Positions 37,152 to 46,293 of a DNA stretch of 49,341 bases are shown here, piece after piece. The position numbers and the translations under genes were made by a program. The stretch lies in NCBI GenBank assembly GCA_017473705.1, contig JAFUJQ010000032.1:1-49341 (forward strand). The letters are read 5' to 3'. This DNA is from Bacteroidales bacterium (lineage in GTDB: Bacteria > Bacteroidota > Bacteroidia > Bacteroidales > UBA932). The notes under the pieces are model-generated. The model saw only the letters and a program-made list of their open reading frames with translations, searched no databases and was not told where the DNA came from. Each line of letters opens with the position of its first letter. The first letter of the stretch is position 1.

Positions 37152-38816
37152 TTACTCAGTTGGTACGATGAGGAGACCTGATGGATCCGGATTGTTGGTA
37201 GATTCGTCGATACCTACGTTAGCCTGGAACTCACCACGGTTGATTACGAAGTTCCACTGAGGTGAACGTCCTGTAGTGTTGAATGCCCACATTTCAGGAT
37301 GGTTAGAACCCTCGTAGTATCTTGTAATACCCTTGTCAAGTCTCTTGTAGTCGTAGTAGAGGACACCCTCTGCCCAGAACTCGATTCTCTTCTGAGTCAG
37401 CATCTCAGTGATGAACCAGTCAACACCTGTTGCAACCTCTGAGCAGTCATAGCTGCCGTCAGTCACACGATATGCCATGAACTCGTTGAGGAGAGTCTTC
37501 GCCTTGCTGAGATCGTACTGTGCGACTGCCTCCATCTCGATGAAGTAAAGCTCTTCAACGCGGAGCAGACAGTGGTCTGCAGGGTTACCTGTTGTATACT
37601 CGCTGCAGTTTCCTTCTACAGGACGGAACTTGAGTGATGTATAAGGCTTTGCATAGTAGTTAAGGAAATCAGACTGCTCTGCAGGTGTACCGGCAAATTT
37701 GTAAGTGCCGGAAGTCCATTCTGCAGGGTTAGGACTAAGGTATGATTTCTTTCTGAAGTCCTTGTCGTTGATCTTCTCATAGAGGTTCCTGTCGATACCA
37801 GGGTTTGAGAGAGTTGTGTAACCCCACTGACCCTCGCAGCAGATGTGTGCTGTGTAGCAGATGATGTTACCGATAAGGTCAACTGATACCGGGAGACCCC
37901 AGATCCATGAGTTGTTTGCTGAACCGCTGTTGAAGCCTGTTGTAGGGTTTGTCCACTCAGCCTCAGTGAGAGGAGTCTTGCCGCTGGTTGTGATGGCCAG
38001 ACGTGCATATTCAGCAGCCTTCTTGAATGCGTCCATGTCTCCACCTTCCTTCCAGTATCCCATTTCGAGATAAGCCTTTGCATACATTGCGTATACAGCA
38101 GCAAGGGTAGGCTGAGTGTATGAATTACCTGCGTTGGCAAGCATCTCTTCAGCCATCTTGAGGTCGCTGAGGATGAACTCATACATCTGTTCTCTTGGAA
38201 CGCGTGGGTTGTTTCCGAGTTCCTCTGCAGTTGTCTTCTCTGTCACGATTGGAACTGTAAGGCCGAGAACCTTTGATACGTCAGTATAGTCATTTTCCTT
38301 TGGCTCGTACATACGTGCGAGGTCGAGGTAGCACATTGCGCGGTATGCATAACCCTGTCCGAGGTAGTTCTTGTTGAGCTCAGGCATGTCATCGCTCACC
38401 TCGATCACTGAGATCACGTCGTTAGCGATCTTGATATATGCATAATAGTTCTCCCAGAAGTAACCTACAGGCCATGACTGGTCGTTCATGCCGACGTTGC
38501 GTGACCAGTAGTTGAAAGACCAGTATCCTGGGTTTGCACCCATGATTGCGATATCCTCGAGCATTGCGTCTGTCATAAGGTGGATAGCCGGAATACCGAA
38601 GTCAACGTGAGTTCCATACTTCGAGTAGAAGTCTCTTGTGTCAATCTTCATCATTGCTACAGGGAAGGAGTTAACAAGTCCTCCAAGAGCGAATTCCGAT
38701 GCTCCAACCTGATCTGCAACCTGAGTCGATCCCTCAGGGAAGGCCTCTTCTATACATCCTACCGCCAACATAGGAGCGATAAGAGCTGCGATTATCTTAT
38801 TTGTAAGTCTTTTCAT
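37152..38816 (-). CDS. SusD/RagB-family nutrient-binding lipoprotein (left operon)
   Basis: This is the surface lid of a SusC transporter and binds the substrate. A lipoprotein signal ends at Cys21 (LIAPMLAVGC). TPR-like helices carry the family pattern AYRAMCYLDLARMYEP, then PIVTEKTTAEELGNNPRVPREQ, YAMYAKAYLEMG, and a C-terminal EFWAEGVLYYDYKRLDKG. At 554 residues it is normal. It follows susC by 27 bp. The substrate cannot be deduced; no glycoside hydrolase gene is in this operon. Confidence 0.93.
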   Translation of the reverse strand: MKRLTNKIIAALIAPMLAVGCIEEAFPEGSTQVADQVGASEFALGGLVNSFPVAMMKIDTRDFYSKYGTHVDFGIPAIHLMTDAMLEDIAIMGANPGYWSFNYWSRNVGMNDQSWPVGYFWENYYAYIKIANDVISVIEVSDDMPELNKNYLGQGYAYRAMCYLDLARMYEPKENDYTDVSKVLGLTVPIVTEKTTAEELGNNPRVPREQMYEFILSDLKMAEEMLANAGNSYTQPTLAAVYAMYAKAYLEMGYWKEGGDMDAFKKAAEYARLAITTSGKTPLTEAEWTNPTTGFNSGSANNSWIWGLPVSVDLIGNIICYTAHICCEGQWGYTTLSNPGIDRNLYEKINDKDFRKKSYLSPNPAEWTSGTYKFAGTPAEQSDFLNYYAKPYTSLKFRPVEGNCSEYTTGNPADHCLLRVEELYFIEMEAVAQYDLSKAKTLLNEFMAYRVTDGSYDCSEVATGVDWFITEMLTQKRIEFWAEGVLYYDYKRLDKGITRYYEGSNHPEMWAFNTTGRSPQWNFVINRGEFQANVGIDESTNNPDPSGLLIVPTE

Positions 38817-38843
38817 AATTACATTCTTTTACTTTGTTGGACA

Positions 38844-41800
38844 TTAGAATGTGATGTTGATACCGCCTGAAACGGTACGGATAGGTGAGTTGACTGAGTA
38901 GTTAGTCGATCCGCTGAATGAGTAGCGTGGATCAAGACCCTTTCTGTATGACCAGTAAACGATGTTGTCGCAAGCTACATAGATGCGGAGTCTGTTCACC
39001 TTGAACTTCTTGGTTACTCTCTCTGGAAGAGTGTATCCTACCTGTGCGTTCTGGAAGTTGAGATAGCTTGCAGGAACGAGGAATCTGTCAGAAGTTGAAG
39101 CTGGATAGAGGTCGCCATACTGCCATCTTGGAATGTTGGAGTCTCTGTTCTCCGGTGTCCATGCGAGGAAGATATCCTTATGGTAGTTGTCTCCACCACC
39201 TGTTGAAGGGTTTGCCATGTATGAAGCATAACCTGAGTCATAAGTAAGACCGCCTACAGAGTATGTGAAGTTTGCAGAAACGTCGAATCCGTAGAAGCTG
39301 AGTGATGTACCGAAACCACCATAGAAGAGTGGAGTAGGGTCGTCACAGAGATAGTCTGTAGCCTCATCATAAACGTTTGTAGTAGTCTGACCTGTCACAT
39401 TGCCCTTGTCGTCGGTAATGTCCTTGTACCAGAGAGCCTCACCGGTGTTCTTGTCTACACCTGCATACTTAGGCATGAAGAATGTGTTGAGCGGAAGACC
39501 TTCAGCAATGAACTTGTTACCTGTCTCGTATCCCTCATAACCCTCATGTACCTGTCTCTTGTTCTTCTCAGGGAGACGGATGACCTTATTGGTGTAGTGT
39601 GTAGCGTTTGCGTATACATCCCACTGGAAGTTCTTCCTGTTGAAGATGTTTACATTGAGGTCGATCTCGACACCGGCATTTCTCATGTCACCGATGTTGT
39701 CGTAGTATCCGCTGTATCCTGAAGATGTTGCAACGTTGAAGAAGAAGAGCATGTCAGATGTCTTACGATAGAAGTACTCTACCGAACCTGAGATCTTGTT
39801 TGCGAGAAGACCGAACTCGACACCTGCATTGAAGTTGGCGTTGGTCTCCCAAGTGATGTTCTCGTTACCCTTTGTGCTGAAAGTGGTAGCGATCTGGCCC
39901 TCGAGATTCTCGACAACATATGTGTCAGTATAACGGTAGTTACCGATGTTGTCGTTACCCTGTGAACCGTAAGAAGCCTTAAGCTTGAGCATGTTCACCC
40001 ATGAAGCGTTGAACCAGTTCTCCTCGTTGAGAAGCCATGCTGCTCCGACTGACCAGAAGTTACCCCAACGGTGATCAGGATGGAAGCGTGACGATGCGTC
40101 GCGACGATATGATGCGTTGAAGAATACTCTGTTGGCGAAGTCATACTGGAAGCGTCCCAGGTAACCCTCGTTGTTGTACATAGACTTTGAAGAGTATGAG
40201 CTCTCTCCGTCTACAACTGCTCCACTGAGCTCGTTGTTGTCGATTGAGAACATCTTTGACCTGCTTGCTCCGAGGTTATATCCATATGACTTGTAAGACT
40301 CATGTCCGAGGAGTACGCTGATTGTGTGAGCGCCAGCGAAAGTCTTGTCATAAGTAAGGAGCTGCTGGAGGTTGATGTACTGTGACCTTGAGTGCTCCTT
40401 TGAAACGATACCGCCGTTAGGAACGAACTGTCCGTAGAATGGGTTCTTTGTGCTTGTGCTTCTTGTCTCATCGATACCTGTACCGACGTTGAAAGTGAAC
40501 TTGAATCCATCGAAGAACTCAACCTCAGCGAAACCTGTCATGTTGAATGCGTTTCCTTCGCTGTTGTTCTTGTTGAGGGTGATCTCCTGAAGAGGGTTGG
40601 CTCCCTGGAGGTATGGACGTGTAAGACCAGCGTTTGCACCTTCACCATAGTCATGGATCTTGTATCCGCGGCCGTCGAGCATGATGTTCTTGTTTGCATC
40701 GCGGAGGTATACAGGGTAGATAGGAGCTACTGAAGAAGCGAATGCGAATACGTTTGCAGTCGATCCGCTGCTACCTTCGTTAGCGTTGCTGTTGTTCCAG
40801 TTGAAGTTGGTGTATGCCATGTTTGCACCCACCTTGAGCCACTTCTTTGCCTGGTAGTCAGCCTTGAGACGTGCAGTATATCTGTACATGTCGTTACCTG
40901 TAACGATACCCTTGTTGTTGAGGTATCCGAATGATGCCAGATAAGAACCGTTGCCTGATCTTCCTGCCACGCTTACGTTGTACTCCTGACGGAGGCTCTT
41001 GCGGTAAGTCTCGTCGATCCAGTTGTCAGGTGCTACCCAGTATTCTACTCCGTCCGGACCTGTTACAAGGCGACCGAGAGTTGCTGCAGGGTTTACCTTT
41101 CCGTTTGTACCGATGAATGCCTGGTTCTCAGGAACTGTGAATACCTGATATCCGAGACCGCCTTCCTTAGGAGAGCCTGCTACTACTGAACTTGCCTTGA
41201 GGTGTGCGTCCATTGCGCTGAGACCTGCGGCATTTGAATAGTAGTTGCGGAGAGCTGTGTAGTGAGCCTCATAGTACTGAGCAGGGTCTGTGATAACGTC
41301 ATACTCCTGGAGAGCCTTTGAGTTCATACCCCACTTTGCGTCAACAGTAACGACTGCTTCACCAGCCTTTGCCTTCTTTGTAGTGATCATGATGACACCG
41401 TTCGCACCACGTGCACCGTAGAGGGCGTTTGATGCTGCGTCCTTGAGGACTGTCATAGACTCGATGTCGGCAGGGTTGATATTGTCGATGTCTCCTGAAT
41501 AAGGCACACCATCAACGATGTAGAGAGGGTCATTTCCCGCGTTGATTGATGTGAATCCACGGATGCGGATTGTCGGAGAGCTTCCGAGTGAACCTGAAGA
41601 TGTGGTCATCTGCACGCCGGCAACTCGTCCTTCGAGTGCGCGTGTCACGTCTGATGACTGCACCTTGGCAATCGCGTCGGAACTAACGACTGTTGCCGAA
41701 CCTGTGAAGGCCTCCTTTGTAGAGGTACCGAATGCTACGACGATTGTTTCATCGAGGTAGTTGATGTCCTCTTTCATAATAACCTTTACTGGTTGTGACT

Positions 41801-42062
41801 GAACAGGAACAGAAGCGGTACTGTAACCCAGGAAAGTCACGATGAGCTCTTTGGCGTCAGCAGGGACATTCCTGATACCGAATTCTCCTTTGTCATTTGT
41901 AATGGTACCGAGTGTTGTTCCGTTTACGAGCACGTAAGCTCCAACAACCGGCTGACCATCACTTTCTGATACGACTGTACCCGAAACTGTCAGGGTCTGA
42001 GCCGTAGCGATGCCTATGCTGGCTATCAGCAAGGCGATCATCAACATTAGGGATCTTTTCAT
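38844..42062 (-). CDS. SusC/RagA-family TonB-dependent transporter (left operon)
   Basis: This is an outer-membrane beta-barrel importer powered by TonB. A signal peptide (1-21) is followed by a CarboxypepD_reg-like domain (about 23-100), a TonB-box region (ETIVVAFGTSTKEAFTGSATVV), a plug domain (IRIRGFTSINAGNDPLYIVDGVPY ... ALYGARGANGVIMITTKK) and a barrel to residue 1072. The first 125 residues are close to those of the right SusC, while the barrel differs widely. The leader carries the left inner inverted repeat. I find no TAnnTTTG box facing this gene between its start and the recombinase, so it looks silent in this orientation. Confidence 0.95.
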   Translation of the reverse strand: MKRSLMLMIALLIASIGIATAQTLTVSGTVVSESDGQPVVGAYVLVNGTTLGTITNDKGEFGIRNVPADAKELIVTFLGYSTASVPVQSQPVKVIMKEDINYLDETIVVAFGTSTKEAFTGSATVVSSDAIAKVQSSDVTRALEGRVAGVQMTTSSGSLGSSPTIRIRGFTSINAGNDPLYIVDGVPYSGDIDNINPADIESMTVLKDAASNALYGARGANGVIMITTKKAKAGEAVVTVDAKWGMNSKALQEYDVITDPAQYYEAHYTALRNYYSNAAGLSAMDAHLKASSVVAGSPKEGGLGYQVFTVPENQAFIGTNGKVNPAATLGRLVTGPDGVEYWVAPDNWIDETYRKSLRQEYNVSVAGRSGNGSYLASFGYLNNKGIVTGNDMYRYTARLKADYQAKKWLKVGANMAYTNFNWNNSNANEGSSGSTANVFAFASSVAPIYPVYLRDANKNIMLDGRGYKIHDYGEGANAGLTRPYLQGANPLQEITLNKNNSEGNAFNMTGFAEVEFFDGFKFTFNVGTGIDETRSTSTKNPFYGQFVPNGGIVSKEHSRSQYINLQQLLTYDKTFAGAHTISVLLGHESYKSYGYNLGASRSKMFSIDNNELSGAVVDGESSYSSKSMYNNEGYLGRFQYDFANRVFFNASYRRDASSRFHPDHRWGNFWSVGAAWLLNEENWFNASWVNMLKLKASYGSQGNDNIGNYRYTDTYVVENLEGQIATTFSTKGNENITWETNANFNAGVEFGLLANKISGSVEYFYRKTSDMLFFFNVATSSGYSGYYDNIGDMRNAGVEIDLNVNIFNRKNFQWDVYANATHYTNKVIRLPEKNKRQVHEGYEGYETGNKFIAEGLPLNTFFMPKYAGVDKNTGEALWYKDITDDKGNVTGQTTTNVYDEATDYLCDDPTPLFYGGFGTSLSFYGFDVSANFTYSVGGLTYDSGYASYMANPSTGGGDNYHKDIFLAWTPENRDSNIPRWQYGDLYPASTSDRFLVPASYLNFQNAQVGYTLPERVTKKFKVNRLRIYVACDNIVYWSYRKGLDPRYSFSGSTNYSVNSPIRTVSGGINITF

Positions 42063-42078
42063 AGTGTTGATTTTAGTT

Positions 42079-42139
42079 GTTAAACATAAATATTGATAGT
42101 TCTTACACTACACTTCGTTATATTGCACTTAAAAACGAG
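42079..42139. repeat. Inner inverted repeat, left copy (recombinase site candidate)
   Basis: Three blocks match the reverse complement of the right copy exactly: 42079-42101 (23 bp), 42104-42115 (12 bp) and 42123-42139 (17 bp), separated by short mismatched spacers. The 23-bp block holds the central palindrome AATATT (42089-42094) with partial dyad symmetry. It lies in the leader of the left susC. Confidence 0.9.
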
Positions 42140-42158
42140 CGATTAAAACATCAGAACT

Positions 42159-42755
42159 ATGTCAACTTATGCTTATGTAAGAGTCAGTACAATGCTGCAG
42201 TCCAATGCAAGTCAGGAGTATGAAATCAGAAAATATTGCAGACAGAACCACATCAGGGTGGACAAGTGGGTAACAGAATCGATTTCCGGAACAGTTGCAG
42301 TTGAAAAAAGGGATCTCGGAGCGCTGATAGATGCAATGTCCGAGGGAGACACTCTCATCTGCACCGAACTTTCACGGCTGGGACGCAACATGCTTATGAT
42401 CATGGGGATATTGAATCTGTGTTCGTCCAAAGGGATATCCATTCATACGATAAAAGACAACTTCGACCTGTCCGACAGCATCAATTCGAAAATAATAGCA
42501 TTTGCCTTTGCGCTTGCGGCAGAGATAGAGAGGAACCTTATATCGCAACGCACGCGTGAAGCTTTGGCAGTCAAGAGAATGGAGGGCGTAAAGCTCGGAC
42601 GGCCTCCCGGGAGTTCGAGAAAAAGAAGACTTGTAAAGTCAGAGATCGGAAAGATAGACAAACTCATATGTGCGGGACACAGCATTACGGAAGTGGCTCA
42701 TATGTACGGAGTCCATAGAAATACACTGAGAAAATACCTGAAGGAGCTCAGGTAA
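42159..42755 (+). CDS. Serine recombinase, DNA-invertase type
   Basis: This small resolvase/invertase forms a covalent DNA link through Ser10 in YVRVST. The catalytic domain (1-135) has the Arg motif ELSRLGRNM and the long dimer helix with AAEIERNLISQRTREAL. A C-terminal helix-turn-helix of the Hin type follows (about 160-198: GHSITEVAHMYGVHRNTLRKYL), after a linker with KLGRPPGS. At 198 residues it matches invertases such as B. fragilis Mpi in size and layout. It lies inside the inner inverted repeats. A weak promoter-like TATATTGCAC inside the left repeat faces it. Confidence 0.93.
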   Translation: MSTYAYVRVSTMLQSNASQEYEIRKYCRQNHIRVDKWVTESISGTVAVEKRDLGALIDAMSEGDTLICTELSRLGRNMLMIMGILNLCSSKGISIHTIKDNFDLSDSINSKIIAFAFALAAEIERNLISQRTREALAVKRMEGVKLGRPPGSSRKRRLVKSEIGKIDKLICAGHSITEVAHMYGVHRNTLRKYLKELR

Positions 42756-42919
42756 GTGCAATTTTTAAAAAATATTGTCGTTTGGTCGAAATTTACGAAA
42801 TATAATAAAGGTGATTATATGATTACAGATTGTAATCCATAATCCACCACAATAGGCCTTTCTATAACCAAAATGCTGCGAATTATGCCTTATAGTTAAT
42901 ATAATGAACGTTTTAGAAA

Positions 42920-42951
42920 TTTGGAATTTTAATTTCAGTTTTTTAAATTTG
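42920..42951 (+). promoter_or_regulatory. Promoter facing the right susC, inside the invertible segment
   Basis: TTTG at 42920-42923 and TAAATTTG at 42944-42951 are separated by 20 bp. This fits the Bacteroidota -33/-7 promoter form. The transcript would start near 42957 and carry the right repeat in a leader of about 100 nt. Confidence 0.7.
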
Positions 42952-42973
42952 TGGTTCAATGGTGCGAAAAGCC

Positions 42974-43037
42974 CTCGTTTTTAAGTGCAAAATATCCTGA
43001 AAGTGTAGTGTAGCAACTATCAATATTTATGTTTAAC
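42974..43037. repeat. Inner inverted repeat, right copy (recombinase site candidate)
   Basis: This is the mirror of 42079-42139: blocks at 42974-42990, 43001-43012 and 43015-43037 match it exactly. The central palindrome AATATT is at 43022-43027. It lies 19 bp before the right susC start. Confidence 0.9.
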
Positions 43038-43056
43038 TAATTTAAAGATCAACACT

Positions 43057-46000
43057 ATGAAAAAAAGTTTATTGCTGTTGATGGCCTTGCTCTTTGCGAG
43101 TTTAGGTCTTGCGACTGCCCAGACCCTTACGGTGACGGGAACTGTTGTTGCTGAAAAGGATGGTCAGCCGGTCGCTGGAGCCTATGTGCTTGTTAATGGT
43201 ACAACACTTGGTACCATTACCAACGAGCTTGGAGAATTCGGTATCAGAAACGTACCGGCCGACGCGAAGGAAATCATTGTGACCTTCCTCGGTTATAGTA
43301 CGGTCTCAGCTCCCGTTCAGTCGGCTCCTGTCAGGGTGGTGATGAAGGAAGACACTAACTACCTTGATGATGCCATTGTCGTGGCTTTCGGCGCTACAAC
43401 CAAGGAGGCTTTTACAGGATCGGCTACAGTCGTGAAGGCCGATGAACTATCAAAGCGTCAGACAACTGATGTCACTAATGCCCTTGTGGGCAAGGTGGCC
43501 GGACTCCAGCTTAGGGGAAGCAGTGGCCAGCCCGGATCTTCCAGCGGATCGATCAATATCCGCGGTATTAGCTCGATGTATGCAGGAACTGAACCTCTTG
43601 TTATTGTCGACGGTTCGCCATATACAGCAAGTCTGACAAACATTCCTCAGTCAGACATAGAGTCAGTAACCGTGCTTAAGGATGCGGCTTCAGCTGCCCT
43701 CTATGGTGCAAGAGGAGCTGCCGGTGTCATCATCATAACCACAAAGAAAGGTAAGTCCAAGGACGCGGTCGTGAATTTCGATATGAAGATGGGTGTGAAC
43801 TCACGTGCACTGCAGGATTATGATCTGGTTACTGATCCGGGGGAATACTATGAGGCATACTATACACAGCTCTACAACAAGTATTACTATGGAGACGGCA
43901 TGCTTCACGAAGACGCTGATGCTTTGGCTAATGCGCAGATGCTCTCTGATCTTCAGTATAATGTATTCACCTATCCTGAGAACGAGAATCTCATCGTAAA
44001 CGGAAAACTTAATCCTAATGCGACTCTCGGACGCAAGGTTACTCATAACGGCACGGACTATTGGATGACTCCTGACGACTGGACAGACGCTGCTTACAGG
44101 AATAGTCTCCGTCAAGAGTACAATCTCAGTCTCAACGGCGGAACAGATCGTTCCAGCTACTATATGAGTCTCGGATATCTGAATGAGGACGGTATCGTAG
44201 AACATTCTAACTATGAGCGTATATCAGCAAGAGTAAAGGCGGACTATCAGGCGAAGAAGTGGCTGAAGGTCGGTACCAATGTGGGATATGTGCATTCGAA
44301 GCAGGACCAGAATTCAAACTGGGGAACATCTGCAAACAGCGCCAATCTGTTTGCCTACACTTCTCAGGTAGGTGCGATCTACCCGATCTATGTAAGGACC
44401 GTGGATGCTGACGGTAATGTGTCGATAAAGACTGACGAATATGGCAATCCTGCATATGACTATGGTGTGGCGGCGACAGGCTATGGAGTGACTAGACCTT
44501 ACTTGAGCACCGGTAACCCTCTTGGAGCCAACAATTACAATAGCTATAATGTCGGAGGAAACCAGCTCAATGCCAATGCGTACGCAGACATCCTCTTTAC
44601 GGATTTCCTTAAGTTGAGTGTTAACAGCACCATCATCTGGGGCAACAGTACAGCCTCTTCATTCGGAAATATGTTCTACGGATCATCAGCCGCGTCCGGC
44701 GGAGAGATTTCTAAGACAACAAGCGAAGGTTTCAGGACGAATAATGTCCAGACTCTGACATATTTCGATACATTCGGCAATCACAATGTGACAGCAATGC
44801 TCGGCCATGAGTATTATAACGCAAAGACCAAATATCTCTATGCCCATGCAAAGGGAATGTTCTCGCCTGAAATCCAGGAGATCGGAGCAGCCGCCACCAA
44901 GGATGACTCGGACTCATATTCTACAGAATACAATGTCGAAGGTTACTTCCTCAGCGCACAGTATGACTATGCCAACAGATATTATGCGTCTGTCAGCTTC
45001 CGTCGCGATGCAACATCATACTTCGCACCTGAGAACCGTTGGGGTAATTTCTGGTCTGTAGGAGCTGCCTGGATCATCTCAAAGGAGAGTTTCATGCAGA
45101 ATGCAGGATGGGTCGACCAGCTGAAGCTGAAGGCATCCATCGGACAACAGGGTAATGACAACATCGGCTCTTACAATTATGTTGACCTCTATAGTCTTTC
45201 AAAGGCTACTGATACAAGTATGAGTGCTGCCTTCTACCGCAAGGGTAATCCTAACATAACATGGGAGACAACAACAAACTTCAACGCAGGCCTCGAGTTC
45301 AGCTTGTGGAGAGGCCGTCTTAGCGGTTCATTAGATGTATATAACAAGAAGACATCGGACCTTCTTTTCTGGACATCAATCCCCGAATCTTCCGGTTCAA
45401 GAGGAATGTATGACAACATCGGAGATATCAGAAATTATGGCGTAGAGCTTTCTCTCAACGCGACCCTGGTCAGGACAAGACTAGTGGACTGGTCGGTATT
45501 CGGCAATATTTCGCACAACAAGACCAAGATTCTGACTCTCCCGCCATCAAAGATACTTACAGGGGGATTCTCGGAGAGCGCTAACGGATATGTCACCTAT
45601 TATTATAGGGAAGGCGGCGAACTCAACAATTACTATGCACCATGCTACGCAGGTGTAGATGATCTTGGACAGGCTATGTTCTATGTAGACGTCGTTACAA
45701 CAGATGAGAATGGTAATGAGGTTGTAATCGAGAAAGGCGACAAGACATATGACTTCAACGCCGCAACGAAATATGAACATGGCAGCATTCTTCCTAAGGC
45801 GTTCGGAGGTTTCGGTACCGAACTTCGCGTCGGTGGCTTTGATCTGTCTCTCATGTTCGATTATCAGCTTGGAGGAAAGGTATTTGACATGTATTATCAG
45901 GGAGTGATAGGAAGTTCGGAGAATGCTCAGGGCGCCGGAATGGCCATCCATAAGGACTGGAAGAAAGCCTGGAGTCCGACCAACACTTCAAGCAATCTTC

Positions 46001-46281
46001 CTCGCTGGCAGTATGGAGATATGTATGGTTCTGCGTCAAGTGACCTTTTCCTCACCAGTGCAAGCTATCTCAACTTCCAGTCGTTCGCTGTAGGATATAC
46101 GCTTCCTGAAAAACTTTTCAAGAACAAGTGCAAGATGCGTATTTATGCGGCAGGAGAGAATCTCTGGTTCTGGTCAGCTCGCAAGGGACTTGACCCTCGA
46201 TATGCATATGAAGGAAATGTAAGCGTGCTCAGCTATTCTCCGGCCAGAACAATTTCAGGCGGTATTCAGTTCACATTCTAA
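43057..46281 (+). CDS. SusC/RagA-family TonB-dependent transporter (right operon)
   Basis: This is the outer-membrane importer of the right operon. The signal peptide (1-21), CarboxypepD_reg-like domain, TonB-box region (VVAFGATTKEAFTGSATVV), plug (INIRGISSMYAGTEPLVIVDGSPY ... ALYGARGAAGVIIITTKK) and barrel occur in the usual order over 1074 residues. The N-terminal 125 residues nearly repeat the left SusC, but synonymous sites differ, so the pair is not a fresh duplication. The promoter inside the invertible segment faces it, so this copy looks active in the given orientation. Confidence 0.95.
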   Translation: MKKSLLLLMALLFASLGLATAQTLTVTGTVVAEKDGQPVAGAYVLVNGTTLGTITNELGEFGIRNVPADAKEIIVTFLGYSTVSAPVQSAPVRVVMKEDTNYLDDAIVVAFGATTKEAFTGSATVVKADELSKRQTTDVTNALVGKVAGLQLRGSSGQPGSSSGSINIRGISSMYAGTEPLVIVDGSPYTASLTNIPQSDIESVTVLKDAASAALYGARGAAGVIIITTKKGKSKDAVVNFDMKMGVNSRALQDYDLVTDPGEYYEAYYTQLYNKYYYGDGMLHEDADALANAQMLSDLQYNVFTYPENENLIVNGKLNPNATLGRKVTHNGTDYWMTPDDWTDAAYRNSLRQEYNLSLNGGTDRSSYYMSLGYLNEDGIVEHSNYERISARVKADYQAKKWLKVGTNVGYVHSKQDQNSNWGTSANSANLFAYTSQVGAIYPIYVRTVDADGNVSIKTDEYGNPAYDYGVAATGYGVTRPYLSTGNPLGANNYNSYNVGGNQLNANAYADILFTDFLKLSVNSTIIWGNSTASSFGNMFYGSSAASGGEISKTTSEGFRTNNVQTLTYFDTFGNHNVTAMLGHEYYNAKTKYLYAHAKGMFSPEIQEIGAAATKDDSDSYSTEYNVEGYFLSAQYDYANRYYASVSFRRDATSYFAPENRWGNFWSVGAAWIISKESFMQNAGWVDQLKLKASIGQQGNDNIGSYNYVDLYSLSKATDTSMSAAFYRKGNPNITWETTTNFNAGLEFSLWRGRLSGSLDVYNKKTSDLLFWTSIPESSGSRGMYDNIGDIRNYGVELSLNATLVRTRLVDWSVFGNISHNKTKILTLPPSKILTGGFSESANGYVTYYYREGGELNNYYAPCYAGVDDLGQAMFYVDVVTTDENGNEVVIEKGDKTYDFNAATKYEHGSILPKAFGGFGTELRVGGFDLSLMFDYQLGGKVFDMYYQGVIGSSENAQGAGMAIHKDWKKAWSPTNTSSNLPRWQYGDMYGSASSDLFLTSASYLNFQSFAVGYTLPEKLFKNKCKMRIYAAGENLWFWSARKGLDPRYAYEGNVSVLSYSPARTISGGIQFTF

Positions 46282-46293
46282 AGACAGGTAACA

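Larger units (their letters stand above)
42084..43032. mobile_element. Candidate invertible DNA segment with its own recombinase
   Basis: About 930 bp lies between the inverted AATATT centres of the two inner repeats. It contains the serine recombinase gene and, near its right end, the only strong promoter in the region. Inversion would move this promoter from the right susC to the left one. The segment is inferred from structure and no inversion is observed here. Confidence 0.75.
42756..43056. other. AT-rich control region between recombinase and right susC
   Basis: This gap of 301 bp has no gene. It holds an AT-rich stretch (42764-42960), the promoter at 42920-42951 and the right inner inverted repeat (42974-43037). 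A match of TATTTTGCAC on the minus strand in the repeat faces back toward the recombinase. No TAnnTTTG box facing left was found. Confidence 0.7.
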
